This document shows, in pieces, positions 34,501-46,524 of a stretch of 64,000 nt of DNA. Source of the stretch: Periconia sp. R9002 (taxonomy: Eukaryota > Ascomycota > Dothideomycetes > Pleosporales > Periconiaceae); contig JAMAHW010000007.1 in assembly GCA_023627715.1 (NCBI GenBank), positions 434,001 to 498,000 on the forward strand, given 5' to 3'. Numbering within the stretch: position 1 is the stretch's first letter; every line of letters begins with the position of its first letter. The notes beneath the pieces were generated by a model. It saw only the letters and a program-made list of their open reading frames with translations. It was not told the origin of the DNA and did not search any database. The position numbers and the translations under genes are program-made.

Positions 34501-37500
34501 GAGGACAGCTTGTCGCAGTGCGGGATCAAGTGTGGCAAAGAAGCTTGCAGTATCAATGTCGTCGGGCTGAGGGGGTTCAGGGTTGGCTGCTTGTGCACGA
34601 CGTCGTGCTTCTTCACGCTCACGACGCCGACGTTCTGCGGCTTCGCTCTGGAGCAACTCGGCACGTATTTCTGGAGGCAAGGCAGCCAAAAATTCCTCGC
34701 TGATACTCTCCTCAGCTGCGTCTTGTGTATTTTCGGCCGCGCCTGCATTTTGTGCCGTCGATCGCGATTGGGCTTGTTGGGCGCGTCGCTCTTGGATCTG
34801 CTGCATCAGAACTTCTTCACGCAGGTCTTCGGGCAAAGCCTCGAGGTACTCCATATCGATACCCAGATCGGTAATATCATACTCTTGACCCCGGAGCATC
34901 GTTGTGACACGCGGCGTAGGTTCCTCCGTTTCTGCCGTCGCACCCTGTTCGTCGGATGGCGACCCTGTTGACTGAACACCTTCCATTGCCTGCGCATCCG
35001 TGGAAGTTGGAGCGGTGTCCCCTTCACCTGTAGCTTGATCGGTAGATTGAGTTTGATTCGCAGCTTGGGCGGCAGCTTCGGCAGCTTCACGCTCTTGACG
35101 CTCTCGTTCTTCACGCTCCTTCTTCTCTTTCTCTTCGCGCTCTGCACGCTCCGCCTGTTCCCTCTTACGCTCTTGCTCTTCCATAAGTTTCCGTGCAGCT
35201 TCGGCCTCTCTCTCCTCCTGCCTCTTCTTTGCCATCTCCAAAGCCGGTGGCACCATAACTTTGAGGATAGAGTTGACGAGGCGAGTACTCTTGTCAGCCG
35301 CACTATTGCCGTATAGTATCCGTGCCTCTTCTTGCCAACGCTGGTTCGTATACGCTTTGATGAAGGAAACTGCTGACTGGGGATCATCTCGCGAAGATCG
35401 AGTTAGTGGATTGTCTCGCAGGCGAGCAGTGCGATTGAAACCGTGATCTAACGGTGGGGGAAATCCCAAAGGCGTATTCAGTGACAAGTGAAGAGCACCG
35501 TTGTGTTGAGACAATGTGCCTTGGCTCATGGCATTAAGGAGGTTGCTGATGAAGGAGACTGGGCCGGTTTCGGAGAAGATTCGTGGTCCACGGGCTTCAA
35601 TTGCGTGGACCCAGTCACTCATACCATGACCGCCAGGGAAATGCTCACCGCGGCCACCTGATCGTCCCGAGCGCTGCAAAAGGGGATTCATACCATCGTC
35701 GGTTATGCGAGGTCCTGCTCCTGGTCGCTGCGCGCGATAGGCGGGAACCAAAATGCGATTGTCAGGTCCCCCTGGGAACATCCAAGGACTCAGTCGGTGA
35801 GGAGGACGGCCGCCAGTAGTAAGGCCTTCATCCCAACCCCAACCCATGTCCATGTCCATATCTGCATCTTCATCTTCCATGCCAGCATCGTAGGCGATGC
35901 CTTCGTCGTCGTCAAAGTCTTCTTCTTCATCTTCCTCTTCCTCGTCTGTAAGGATATTAGCGAACAGTTCACATCCATTCAAGCGATCTACTTGCCTTCT
36001 TCCTCCTGCATGATATCATCATTGAAGTCCCGCTGCAGTTGACTGAGCAACTGTTGGGGCGGTTGGTCGATCACGAAAAGATCACCCGGTGTCATGCTAG
36101 CATCACCCGCGCCGGCTGCCGGGAAATATACTTCCTCCTCAATCCAGCTATCCTCATGATCATCAGCCAGACTAGCATTCTCGTCATCGCCGGTTATCTC
36201 CTCTAACTCATCGAGCCCGTCCATCTCTTCATCATCGTCGGGATCGTCGTCATCGTCGTCATCGTCTTCATCTTCGTCATCTTCATCCTCATCATCCTCG
36301 TCCAGAGAATCATCGTCGGTGCCTATATCATCGATTTCGTCATCCAATTCAATCTCAACATCGACGTCTCCAGGTAGGCCTTCAATAGGACCCATATCAC
36401 CAAGCTCCATTTCCATTTCTTCGTCTTCAGAGATGACTTCGTCGTTGTCGCCGATTTCTTCATCGAATTCCATTTCGTCGCCATATGCTTCGTCGTACAT
36501 CTCCATTTCCTCATCCCCTTCTTCATCAGAGCCTTCAGACTCGGACTCGTTGCCAGGTTCGAACATACCCAATGTTGAGTTACGGAACAAGTCTGGCGTT
36601 TCTTCGCGAGTGGTCTCTAAAAGGTCATCATCGGAGGCAGAAGAAATCTCCCACTCCTCATTGGAGTCTGGAGCGGACGAAGTGTCGTAGCGCGTGCTCA
36701 AATCCATTGCCACGTAGCACAGCCACTTGAGCGGCTTGAGAATGTATTTCACCACCCTCTTAGCGTTGGGGAAATTGAGATCGATGTCGGCGATTGCTGT
36801 TGTCAAGGTACTGATGAAGTTCTTCTCATACATTATCTTTGCCATTTGCTTGAGAGTGGGCGTAAGATCTGAATTTTGGGTTAACATTTCCCCATTGGGC
36901 CGTTGAGACACCATTCGGGAAAATATATCAGCGAGGCCGAGAAGACGAGAGTATTTCATATCAAGTCCTTCCTCAGAGGAACAGGCATCCTTGAAGGCTT
37001 TCAGCGCATGCTCCAGGACGAATTTGCGCACAAACAGCAAATCCATTTCGGTCTCGATATAGGGCGAACCTTGGCCTGGCTTGGATACTCCGTGCTCTCC
37101 AGTCTTTGTACACAGCGAGACAACCACGTCGATTGCACACCCGGAAGTTGCAAGTTTTTTCTTGAATGCTATATCACCCTCGTGGTTCAAGCTGCCTACA
37201 GGTACGAGGCTATTCAGGAGATAATTGAGCACACCGGACCGAGGTTTTGACGGGGTGGTGGCGTGGGGATCAGCCCTCCGAGAGAAATTGATGAATTCAA
37301 TTTTGGTGCGATTGTAGCTCTGAAGCAGTTCTGCGAGACACTTGAGGATGAAGCACCGGTAAATGTAGATTGGATTGGCATCGGCCTTGAATTCAGCCTT
37401 TTCTGTCTTCAACTGCTCCGACGCTGGGGTAGTACCAGATGCTGCCGATGCCCCAGAGGCGGACTCATCGTCCTGGGATTGATCGGTTTTGTCCGAAGGT

Positions 37501-40500
37501 TTTGGTGGCTCTGGCTTGTCGTCGATTTCTTTATAAGCAAGAAGCTCACACAATAGGTAATGTATCACACCATCTGAACTCTCTACAACCGGCAACTTCA
37601 AGTCAGATGTTTTCGTTCGCTCGAGAACAGGCTGTTTCACCGGCTCGCTTGTTGCTTTGGGTCGATCGCTCTCAGGAACTTCACTGGACGACGCTGCGTT
37701 CGTGGAGCTTGGCTCTTCGGTATCCGCAGGAGGTGCGTCTTCTTTCTTCAGCGTCAATTGTTGCGGGCGTTGATTCGGGTCGAAGCGCGCCAGTTGAAGT
37801 TTCTCATTTGTAACTTCGACAAAAATCTCAGGTGCTCGGATAGCGAGGTAATACATCTGCCTAGTGTAGCCTGTGGTATCTGTGTTCCTGCGGTCGCGCG
37901 ACTCAAACATATTCTGAATTTCACTGCGCATGATCTGCCGAATCATCCCTTCATCCTCGATAATGTGACGCAGAACAATCATGAACGCGTTCCGCAAACT
38001 ATCGTTGGTGATGCCGGCAAGCTGCTTGACCATCAGGAAAAGTCTCTGGATGTTTCGCTTTTCCGCGAGGCGCAACGCAATCTTGCGGGTGCGTGTCAGC
38101 ATAACGAAGACCCGCATGATCGAAAGTGCTAAGGATTCTTCCTTGCCGATTCGTGGTAAAATTTCCACCAGCGCATCGAAGAGCAGGTATTTATCTTCAA
38201 GAGCAACAGTAGGCTCGGGGATATCCTCTACGGATGTTATTTCTCGGGAATCATTGGTTGGTGGCGTCCATTGAATTTGCGGGGGGAGTTGATCTTCGGC
38301 TAGCAATCGCTCAACAATGACAAGCACCTGGCCAATCCACGGAGAAGACTCTTCGGCTGGCTGATCAGGAAAGATTTTGATGAAACCTAGAAGCGTGCCG
38401 AAATTCTCTTTCAACTCGTTCACGACTGCGTCGTAAAAGTCCTTGTCTTGTATTACCAATGCCAGGAGGTGGGCAGATGAAGCAATCTTCTTGCCTTGTG
38501 CGCGAAAATCATCGTCCATCTGGAAAGAGATGAGGGATTGAACCAGCGTGGATCCAATGTCAGTCCGCATGGAGACGGGGTCGGAAGCCTTTGCCACGGC
38601 CGCAGAGATGAGGTCTGCGAGCTCGAAAGTAACATCGTCGTGGGAATTCAAAATGTCCAGGGATCGGTCAACCAGGTTTTCGCGTATGGCAACGCGTTGC
38701 TCATCCAAATCGTCAACCGCAACGGGCGCTGCTATATTTCCAGTAGCCGTCCTCTTTTGATACGCGAGGCCTTCTTGGGACGAGGTTGACACTTCCGTGG
38801 CTGGCTGAGCATCAACAGCTGGTTGGTTCGATGCTGCCGACTGTTCGTTCTCTTCTGTCGCATTGGCATCGGTCATCTCCACAGAGTGGGAATCAGGGGC
38901 TTCGGAATCCTCCTGTTCACCTGAAGATTCATTGAAAACATCACCACTCGAAACACTCGCATTGTCTGCGTGTTCTGGCACTATTACCTCGGCGCGGCTT
39001 GCTGATGTCGATGGTGGACCTCGTGCGTTTATCTCGTACTGGGGGATTGGGTTTCTAGACGCACGGATATCACGGATTTGATTCTGACAATATTCGCGTG
39101 CCGCGTTGAAGTTATCACAACACCGGAACAGAGCCTCCTCCGCCAGGCTTTCATCGAATGATGCGTCTTTCAGACGTTTTATGTGGTCGCTATTACGAGG
39201 AACCCATGGCCTGATGATAGGTTTATTGCGCTTCGGAATCTTATCGATGCTCTTGTATGCGCCTTGCTCGCCCTCACCATCTAGAATCGTTTTGAGAATG
39301 TTGATGGAAGTTTTGACAATGGAGGTAGTCGCTTTGTCGGTAAGATCCGAATCCCAAATATCACGCACGGGCTTGGTAACAGCGTGACGAAGCTCGACTA
39401 TGAACTGAGACGAAAGGAAAAAATCGGGCCGTTCACGCTCTCGGTCAGGTCGCGACTGGAGAGTTGAAGTCTGACTAGCCTCGTTGATGGTTTTTGAATT
39501 GATGATTTGGACGTAAAAAGCCAGCACAATCTTGATGCCGCCAAGAGATAAATTGAGCAGTCGCTGGGAAGCTTCCGAAGGCTCGTCACCCTGGTTATGA
39601 ATGACACTCTGGGCTGACTGAGTAAATGTACTGAGAATATCCGCCAAATGCGCCATCCCGCCCAAATTTTTGAATGCCACCAGCACCAGTGTTAGTGTGT
39701 GTGGGCTAGCGCGGTCCAAATTGCTGTCGATCATCAATTGCGACAAGGAAGTGAGTATGACTATCCAATAGGCGAACCTATCTTCGGCAGATTGGGCGGC
39801 TTTCGGAGCCTCGAAGCGTAGCTGATCAATAGCTGCCTGCGCCAGCTGGTCCCCGACAATGATAGCGCACTGTTTGTAGTACGAATCAAGATTACGACGG
39901 AACAAAATGAGCCTGCCGAGCGATTGGAAAAACGGTGCAATGCCAGTGGGAATCTTGCTCAGTAGATAGCGTAAGATTTGAGTATTCCTGAACTGTGCAC
40001 TGCGTGTCTCTTCCGTCGAAGGAGCCGTAGTTTCGCCTGCTGATGTTGAGTTTTCCGAAGTGTCAGATGGGCCGGCAGAGAAAGCGGACGGCCTCTCCCC
40101 CAAATGGAAAACACTGTCAGCCTCGATTGCACCAAATCCAGAACTCTTGATCCGCGTTTCCTTCTCCCACTCTGTCGGCATATTCTTCTGTAAAAGAATC
40201 TCCTCCCAAACGCAGCTACGATGTAATCTGCCCAAGCTGTCTACTATTTTTGCATAAACATCGGCGAGATTGACTTGGCTTGCAACATTATGCGTAGTGC
40301 GAGAGTTGAACATTTGTGTTTGGAAGGTTTGGGTCAAAGCACTGATCAGAGTGTGCACCACAAGTAGCGACTTGACGTATTCTGTACCATGCTCATGTAC
40401 ACCGGGTGTATACGAGGCTCCCGGGGATGTGAAAGGCGCGAAAAAGGCTGATTCTCCTTGATATTGATGGTTCAATAATGGTTCTAGACGGTCAAGCGCT

Positions 40501-43500
40501 TGCTGAGTGCGTTTCAGTAGCGCAGGAACTGCAATGTGAGGTTTTTGCTCGACTAGAACCTGAACGACACGGGCAAACTCTTCGTTGGTCGCACGAGACT
40601 CATTGAAACGTGGGTCCAAGCAGGGCAAAGTCGCGAGATCAAGAATGGACTCGACACCGTCTGCTTCAATGTATGCAGAGCACATGGTGTGATTGGTGAA
40701 GAAACCACTGAGGAACCGACATACAACATCCACGTATTGGCTTGTGGTGGGACTTTTAGTACTGTCCTCTAGCTCAATCACTTCATCCAACGTGACGAGA
40801 GTGGTGTCTCGCGAGTTGTCGTCCATATCGACGTCACCGCCGCCGCTGGCACCATTGAAAAGCTCCTTGTGAACAAAACCCTCCGGACCAGCGAGAGCCG
40901 GACGACCGCCACAAACATAAATCTTCCCGTCCTCGCTCTCGTAATAGAGCTTCGCGCCAGCGCCCTCTTTTGCTGCTTTGTCGAAACATATACGCACTAC
41001 ACGAGCCACCATCTCACTGAGAGATGAAAGAACGACATTTTTCAGTGGGGGATGGTGTCGAACCAGTTCATCGAACGAATTACCAATCAAGTTGGCAATT
41101 TCTGGGTCTTGATCGAGCGCTTTGATATGGGCTGGGCTCTCGAAGATTTCAAAGAAGCGTTTGAGAGCAGATGAAGATTGGAACAACTTCATCCCAGCTT
41201 CTGCAAGACAGATGGCTCCAAACGCAGGCGGAATCGTGGAAATGGCTTCGGCCACAGGGAGAATTCCAGAAGACAACGGACGAGTAGGGTCGCGGGGTGG
41301 ATACACTCGAGGTGGTTGCGGTGTAGATGAGCCTTGATTGGCCGAGGTTGTATCCTCATCAGTCGATGACGAAGCAGTGTCAGATATCTTCTCTCCCGAC
41401 ACAGTCTCTAGCAGTGCAGTGCTGAGTCCCGCATCATTGATGACCGAATAGCTCGTGGGTTCGTTGTGAATGAACGTCGTGAGAATGTTTACTGCCATGC
41501 TCCATACCGTAGATCCGAAAATGCTTGCGTTGGATAAAACAACCTTGAGCCCCTGCTGCAACGGTGATGAGTCAATGAGGTTGCGCATCTGACGCTCAAA
41601 ATTCCCTCCACCTGTGTGAGACATCATGTGATTCATGAACCTAAAAAGCCATCGGAGGGTTTGCTGGTTGTAGTATGGGATTTGGTAGTCAGTGAATTGG
41701 GTCTTGAACTGCTTTGGCATTCCTTGACCTTCTTCTGCCAGCTTGTAAGACGTCGTCACTTCATGGAGTACAAGATCGGCAATGATGTCAAGGCCCTTGG
41801 CATCGACCAATGACTGAAACGCCTCTCGTAGGTTGTGTACGAAAGTATCCAAGAAATTGAGAATTTTCGGATAGTTGCGCTCCGCTTTCGACGTTCGAAG
41901 CGTCAACACCTCGACAAGGATTTCCAAGAGACCCGCAGATACCATGCCATCTCCAGTTCGTTGCTGTGAGGTGGGGAGGGTGTTGAGAAGCGAAAAAAGT
42001 GCTTCTCGCCATTCGTCTTCCTCGCTGTTCACTTCGGATCCATCGTCCTTGCCAAGCCCTGTGACCATCTGTCGAACGATCCAGAAAAGAACCCCATGAT
42101 TGACGTTGACGCTCAAGGCAGTGCAAATATCACCAGCCTTTGACTTGTGTTTGGCAAGAGCCTCGAGCGCGTTAAGGGCATATGTCTGCACTTCTAATGA
42201 GATGTCTTCTTGGCCACTGCTTCGGGGTTGGACGAGTTCCGCAAGCTGATAGGCCCATTGCAAACGGCGTGGTTCGTCCGTATCCTGCTGACCCATGCGT
42301 GTATGGAAATCCTTCTCCCCAAAGACATAGGCTAGGTTGGCAATGGCAAGCAAGCGGATGGAAATAACATCTTGGCGGCCAGCGTGTCCGGAAGTGACGG
42401 CGAAAGCTGTCCGAAGCCTGTGAAGTAAGTCGTAGTGGGCAGTCGGAGGGAGTTTCTCAGTGCCCCGCTTCACAAGCTCGTATATGCTGGACTTATTCAA
42501 CACATCTAACGAAAGCTCGAACGACTTCGGGCCGCTCGGTCGACTTCCTCCAATGTCACCAGGTGTAAGAGCAGGCGTTGTAGGAGAGTCAACTGATGTG
42601 GAGGATTGCGGCTGCCGTGGGGTTTGTTGAGGGCCTAGATTGGATGTGCGACGAGCGGGCGTTGGGGTGCTAGGAGTTGCTGTTGAGGGACCATCCGTGG
42701 GGGCCGGCTTATCGTCTTCGGTGGTTGTAGAAGAGGGCTCGTAGTATGACAAGAATACACCTCCAAGCTCTTGTTTCACGGCAGATTCTGACAAGTTCAA
42801 CAAGCCCACCATATCTGCAGCGCTGAACCGATCTGCCTCGCCTCGACGCTCAGCTTGTGCCTTCTCTTTTCCTTTGCCGGCAGGTGTGGCGAATAGTGGC
42901 GCGGGCGCTGACGGACCCTTGGGAAGAGGACCAGCTAATTTTTGGACCTTATCGAGGTTGATGTTGTAATGGCTCGCGAGTAGTGTCGGGTGCAAGTGCG
43001 AAGGCGCAAGGCGCATTCGAGCGGCATGGTAGCGTTGGGATAGACGAAGAGTCAGACGCAGGGTGGCCTTCAACAGAGAAATGGACGTGGTATTGAGGAG
43101 TTTATCCAAGTGTCCACTGCTGGAGTAGAGGCTCCTATTCCCGCAATTCTCCAACAACAAGCGCGTAAAGTTGAGGACTTGTTCAATAAGTTGGCGGTCA
43201 CCATCCTCAGCAATGTGGAGCTTGTTCAAGATTTCATTGGTAGCAGGCTCGGGTGTGCTGCCTTCCTCAGCATCACCTTTCAGCAGCAAACGGCGTTCGA
43301 AAGGTTGTGTCTGCGGCCCATCCACCAGACCATATTCGTTGATGAACAATTCTAGTATGCGATCAAAGCGGTTCAGCACGGGTATCCAGTGGTACGTGTC
43401 GCCACGAGGGAAGGCCCATAGTTTGGGAAAGGCGGCGAGGTGGGCTGGGAGTTGATACAGCGGTATTGACTCTGTTGCTTTGACGAACTCGGCTATCATG

Positions 43501-43617
43501 GGAGACTATTGGACGGGGAGATTAGTTAGCTGAGACGGGGTACAAGGGGAAGAGAGAATTAGAGGTAAATACCAGAGTGGACTCATGTCGTGCGGTCGCC
43601 TGCTTCTTAATCTTCAT
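31520..43617 (-). CDS. TOM1: Tom1/HUWE1-type giant HECT E3 ubiquitin ligase, 3975 aa
   Basis: Four exons on the minus strand: 43617..43573, 43505..35996, 35945..31668, 31614..31520. The 45-nt first exon (MKIKKQATARHESTL) fits the conserved N-terminus. Intron 2 uses a GC donor (GCAAGT); the last intron splits a Gln codon and restores the C-terminus ending GEYFGFA. Armadillo-like DUF908/DUF913 regions come first (CGNRSLYSSSGHLDKLL near 130), a UBA-like segment near 1460 (SLAEEALFRCCDNFNAA), a very acidic block near 2330-2450, three ubiquitin-binding-type helices near 2875-3010 (MEYLEALPEDLREEVL; EEFLAALPPEIRAELL; RQLPPEISAEARAL), and the HECT domain from about 3610 with catalytic Cys about 3942 in SHTCFNQLDLPEYEDYE. 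The family ubiquitinates excess ribosomal proteins and histones and works in mRNA export and stress in the nucleus. Length and order match the family. Confidence 0.96.
36208..36315. repeat. Trinucleotide-rich acidic tract inside TOM1
   Basis: GTC/ATC/TTC trinucleotides coding for a run of Asp and Glu on the minus strand (eight Asp in a row at one place). Such acidic runs are normal in Tom1 proteins, but the trinucleotide run can vary in length between strains. Confidence 0.75.
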
Positions 43618-44595
43618 GGCTCCACCGGATGCTCGGAGGACGAGCTTCCCTCATGTACAACGGATTATGATTTGCCTGTTTCGGCGCCAGCCAAGGTCGG
43701 GTCGGGAGGCAGGCCGACAGGATGGGAAGTTGTTTTTTTTGTCTCTTGGCGGGTGACGTTTAGGCGTGTCTGGTGCAGTTGATTAGACGAAGGTGAATCC
43801 AAGGGGGGGTGCTGCAACGAAAATGTATGCAAGTAGGTAAGGGTGGCGTCGAGGTGAGTAGAGAGGGGCGTCAATGATGGGAAGATGCAGCTGTGGTTTG
43901 AGAAAGCGCTGGAAGGTACGCCCCGTCACCGGTCCAGAGGTGGACAGGCGGGGAAGAGGAAAAGAGTGACGAGCCACCGAACAGAAGCGCACGCGAAATT
44001 TGAATACGGAGGGAGATGGCGGTCTCTCTCGTATATATCGCGTATGTGTACTGCGAAAAAGGGAGTGTGGGGGGGGGGGGGGTGATATCTTACCGTGAAG
44101 AAAAAGTAGAGGTAAAAACCGTGAATGTCGGCCAGCGGTGCAGCCTACCACCTAGGTATACGAAGGTCACGGTGCAGGCGTGACTTCGGGTTGCAGAGAT
44201 GCGGCACGCAATCTCTTGCTTGAATGGCGTTCTGGTGGAAGAGGTTCAGGTAGGGCGGCGATGTAGATTGCGAGTGAGGTGGAGAGGAGGGAATGGATGG
44301 TGGTTCCGATGGAGCTTCGATCGTGTCCGCGTTGTTGGAGCACTTCGTTACTTTGTCATTGGCCCGTGCTTCGCACAATCGACTAATCCATTTATAGCAT
44401 CGCGGGCCCTTCCGCCGCCCTACAGACAACTTCAATGTCGCGTAGTTACAAACTTACATGTATCACTTGCTTGCGCTTCTTTTTATTCCCTTCGTAATCT
44501 GGTTTGCGATTATGGATAGATACATATTACTAGCAAAAGCAAATCAAAGATAGCAGTCCTATCGTCATGGTCGCAGAAAATATGTGCCCGTCCAT
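43618..44595. other. Upstream region of TOM1
   Basis: About 1 kb between TOM1 (-) and the 3' end of the BLOC1S1 homologue (-). It contains a G14 run at 44069-44082, TATATAT near 44034 and ACCTAGGTA at 44150. Several short ORFs are not protein-like. No gene is supported. Confidence 0.5.
44069..44082 (+). repeat. G14 homopolymer in the TOM1 upstream region
   Basis: Fourteen G in a row, about 450 bp upstream of the TOM1 start codon (C14 on the coding strand). Length is prone to sequencing error. Confidence 0.9.
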
Positions 44596-44970
44596 CTATG
44601 ACTCCGTCCAGCCATTCGTACCGCTTGCCGACTCGGTCTCCGCCTTCTCATCCACCAATCTCAACGTCTCCTCCAGCACCAACAGGTCCCTCTCAATCAT
44701 CTCCGCCCAATTCTGGACATCTCCGATCTCGTTCAACTTCTTGGTGCTCGTGTCGGCCAGTTTCTGCCACTGTGCGCTCTGTTTAGCCAGCGCGGCCGTC
44801 TGCTTGGCAAGCGCCTTCTCTTGCTTTTCAATGGCCTCGGAATTGGCGTGCAGATCCGCCGCCCGTTGTCGCATCTCATGATCGACCGAGCTGCCCACAG
44901 ACGTGAGTGATGCTGTGACAGCCGCACGAGCCTCTGCCGTTCGGCGTGCTGATTCCGGGTCCGCAGACAT
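44596..44970 (-). CDS. BLOC1S1: BLOC-1 subunit 1 (GCN5L1/BLOC1S1) homologue, 124 aa
   Basis: Single exon on the minus strand, start MSADPESARRTAEARAAV at 44970, stop at 44596. The frame stays open upstream but 44970 is the natural ATG. A helical, coiled-coil protein with the family's core: DHEMRQRAADLHANSEAIEK, AKQTAALAKQSAQWQKLAD, KLNEIGDVQNWAEMIERDL. The 'Q.....W' and 'EIGDV.NWA..IE.D' blocks are those of GCN5L1/BLOC1S1. By family knowledge it is a small subunit of BLOC-1 (and BORC in animals), acting on endosome/lysosome or vacuole positioning and sorting. The size (125 in human) fits. It is read away from the large membrane protein at 46525. Confidence 0.88.
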   Translation of the reverse strand: MSADPESARRTAEARAAVTASLTSVGSSVDHEMRQRAADLHANSEAIEKQEKALAKQTAALAKQSAQWQKLADTSTKKLNEIGDVQNWAEMIERDLLVLEETLRLVDEKAETESASGTNGWTES

Positions 44971-46524
44971 GGTGCGACGTGTCCAAGATGATTGATAACG
45001 CTTCGGTTGGAGCAATATGGTGCCTGTCTGTCTTGGGCTGCGTTGCTGACCTGACTTGGAATAAGTGGTCGCTGCTGAGTGGAGGGGAAGATGCTTTGGT
45101 GAGCGCACGGTCGACAAGCAACCGCCACCTTACTTATAAACTGCATGTGCACGTACATGTGTACGATGCCGGCTGCGCGCGCCAGAGCGATCCTCCTGTT
45201 GGCTTGAGTGTGAAACAAGCTTTCCCTTGTCTGTCGAAGCAAAGCAAGCAAACGCCGCGTTAAGCCCTTGCTCTGGATTGGGTGTTGATCGTGAATTGGG
45301 GGTTAGCTTGAGCGACCCAAACGGGCGGGCGGCAGGCAGGGCCAAAAAGATCTGCCGAATGCATGTCAATCCTTTTTAGCTACCTATTATGCTATAGCAC
45401 GAAGGGCGATGAGACACTTTCTCAAGGGAACATCAACTATCTGGTATATAACGAGGGGCCCCATCGTCCTCCGTGATGAGGCGACCGACTACCTATACCT
45501 AGGACGAAGGACCACGCGGTGAGCACTATGTTAGAAGCTGAGTACCTAGGTAGTTACTACCAATGTAGGTACTTTTTACGAACAGATAAGCCTGACTGAC
45601 CCTATTTTGAACGGTGAAAGGTAAAATTTCAAAGCCTACTGATATTCGTGAATGCACATGTACCCTAACATTAGTCTGTATTCACGACATCGGGTTTTCT
45701 GTGATGTTAAGGTATACAAATACTTATATATAGCAGTACTAATGTACCCACTCGCAAACTAGCCTACCGCAACATGGTACAGTAGCTCCCGCTCTCCAAT
45801 CCCACGCTTTCACCCAGAATGGATGTGCGTGGGTGGCTTTGGCAACATTCCCATACTCACTCAGAACATGCCTACGGCGCTCCGTCTTATGGCAAGTAGG
45901 TGGCCCAACGGCCCTTTAAGGTTGTACATGTACATTATTGACCGGATGGATGACGCGGGCTTACTTGTATGCCATAGCTAACTAGTATGCTGTGTGCAAA
46001 CAGCTCCGGGCTGTGCGGGGGCGTTTGGAGCGATTGCTCCGCGATTTCACCACATACTAGTTAGTGGTGAACTATCAATGTAGACTAATCGCTGCGGCTG
46101 AGGTTGAAGCGGCCACTGACGAGATGAAGAGGCCTGAAATGTCCACTATTTGTTGAGCCCCCCAGCCTCGCATTACCTACCATGTACATGTACTTATTTA
46201 CCTAACATTGCCCACCAAGTACAGTTATCTGCCCGTCTGCCACCCTCGTTCCTCCAGACTGTCCTCTATCCTCTACTCCCAATGCGCCCTCCCTTCCCAA
46301 CACACATTGGCAAACATTCATCTTGGTGGTAGTACAGTAACACAGCTCGTGGACCCAGTCATTGAAGCGCATGCGGAGCCTGTGCCCCACAGCTGACAGA
46401 CAGCCGCGCGCACACCCCGACCACATCTTACTTTTTGTTTCATCTGCTTTTACCATTACGGCCTTCCCAGCCAGAGCTGACACCCCAGGCTTGAAGCATA
46501 CGAGGTCGGCGCCTCACTACCATC
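44971..46524. other. 1.55 kb divergent upstream region with palindromes
   Basis: Lies between the BLOC1S1 homologue (-) and the membrane protein (+). It carries several GTACATGTAC-type palindromes (45151-45164, 45923-45934, 46181-46193) and TACCTAGG/TACCTAGGTA (45496, 45543). No coding region is convincing. Confidence 0.55.

Noticed and set aside
35988..43499. TOM1 as two separate genes (two long frames)
   Set aside because: The acidic region continues across the boundary and a 50-nt GC-AG intron joins both parts in frame; the family is a single long protein.
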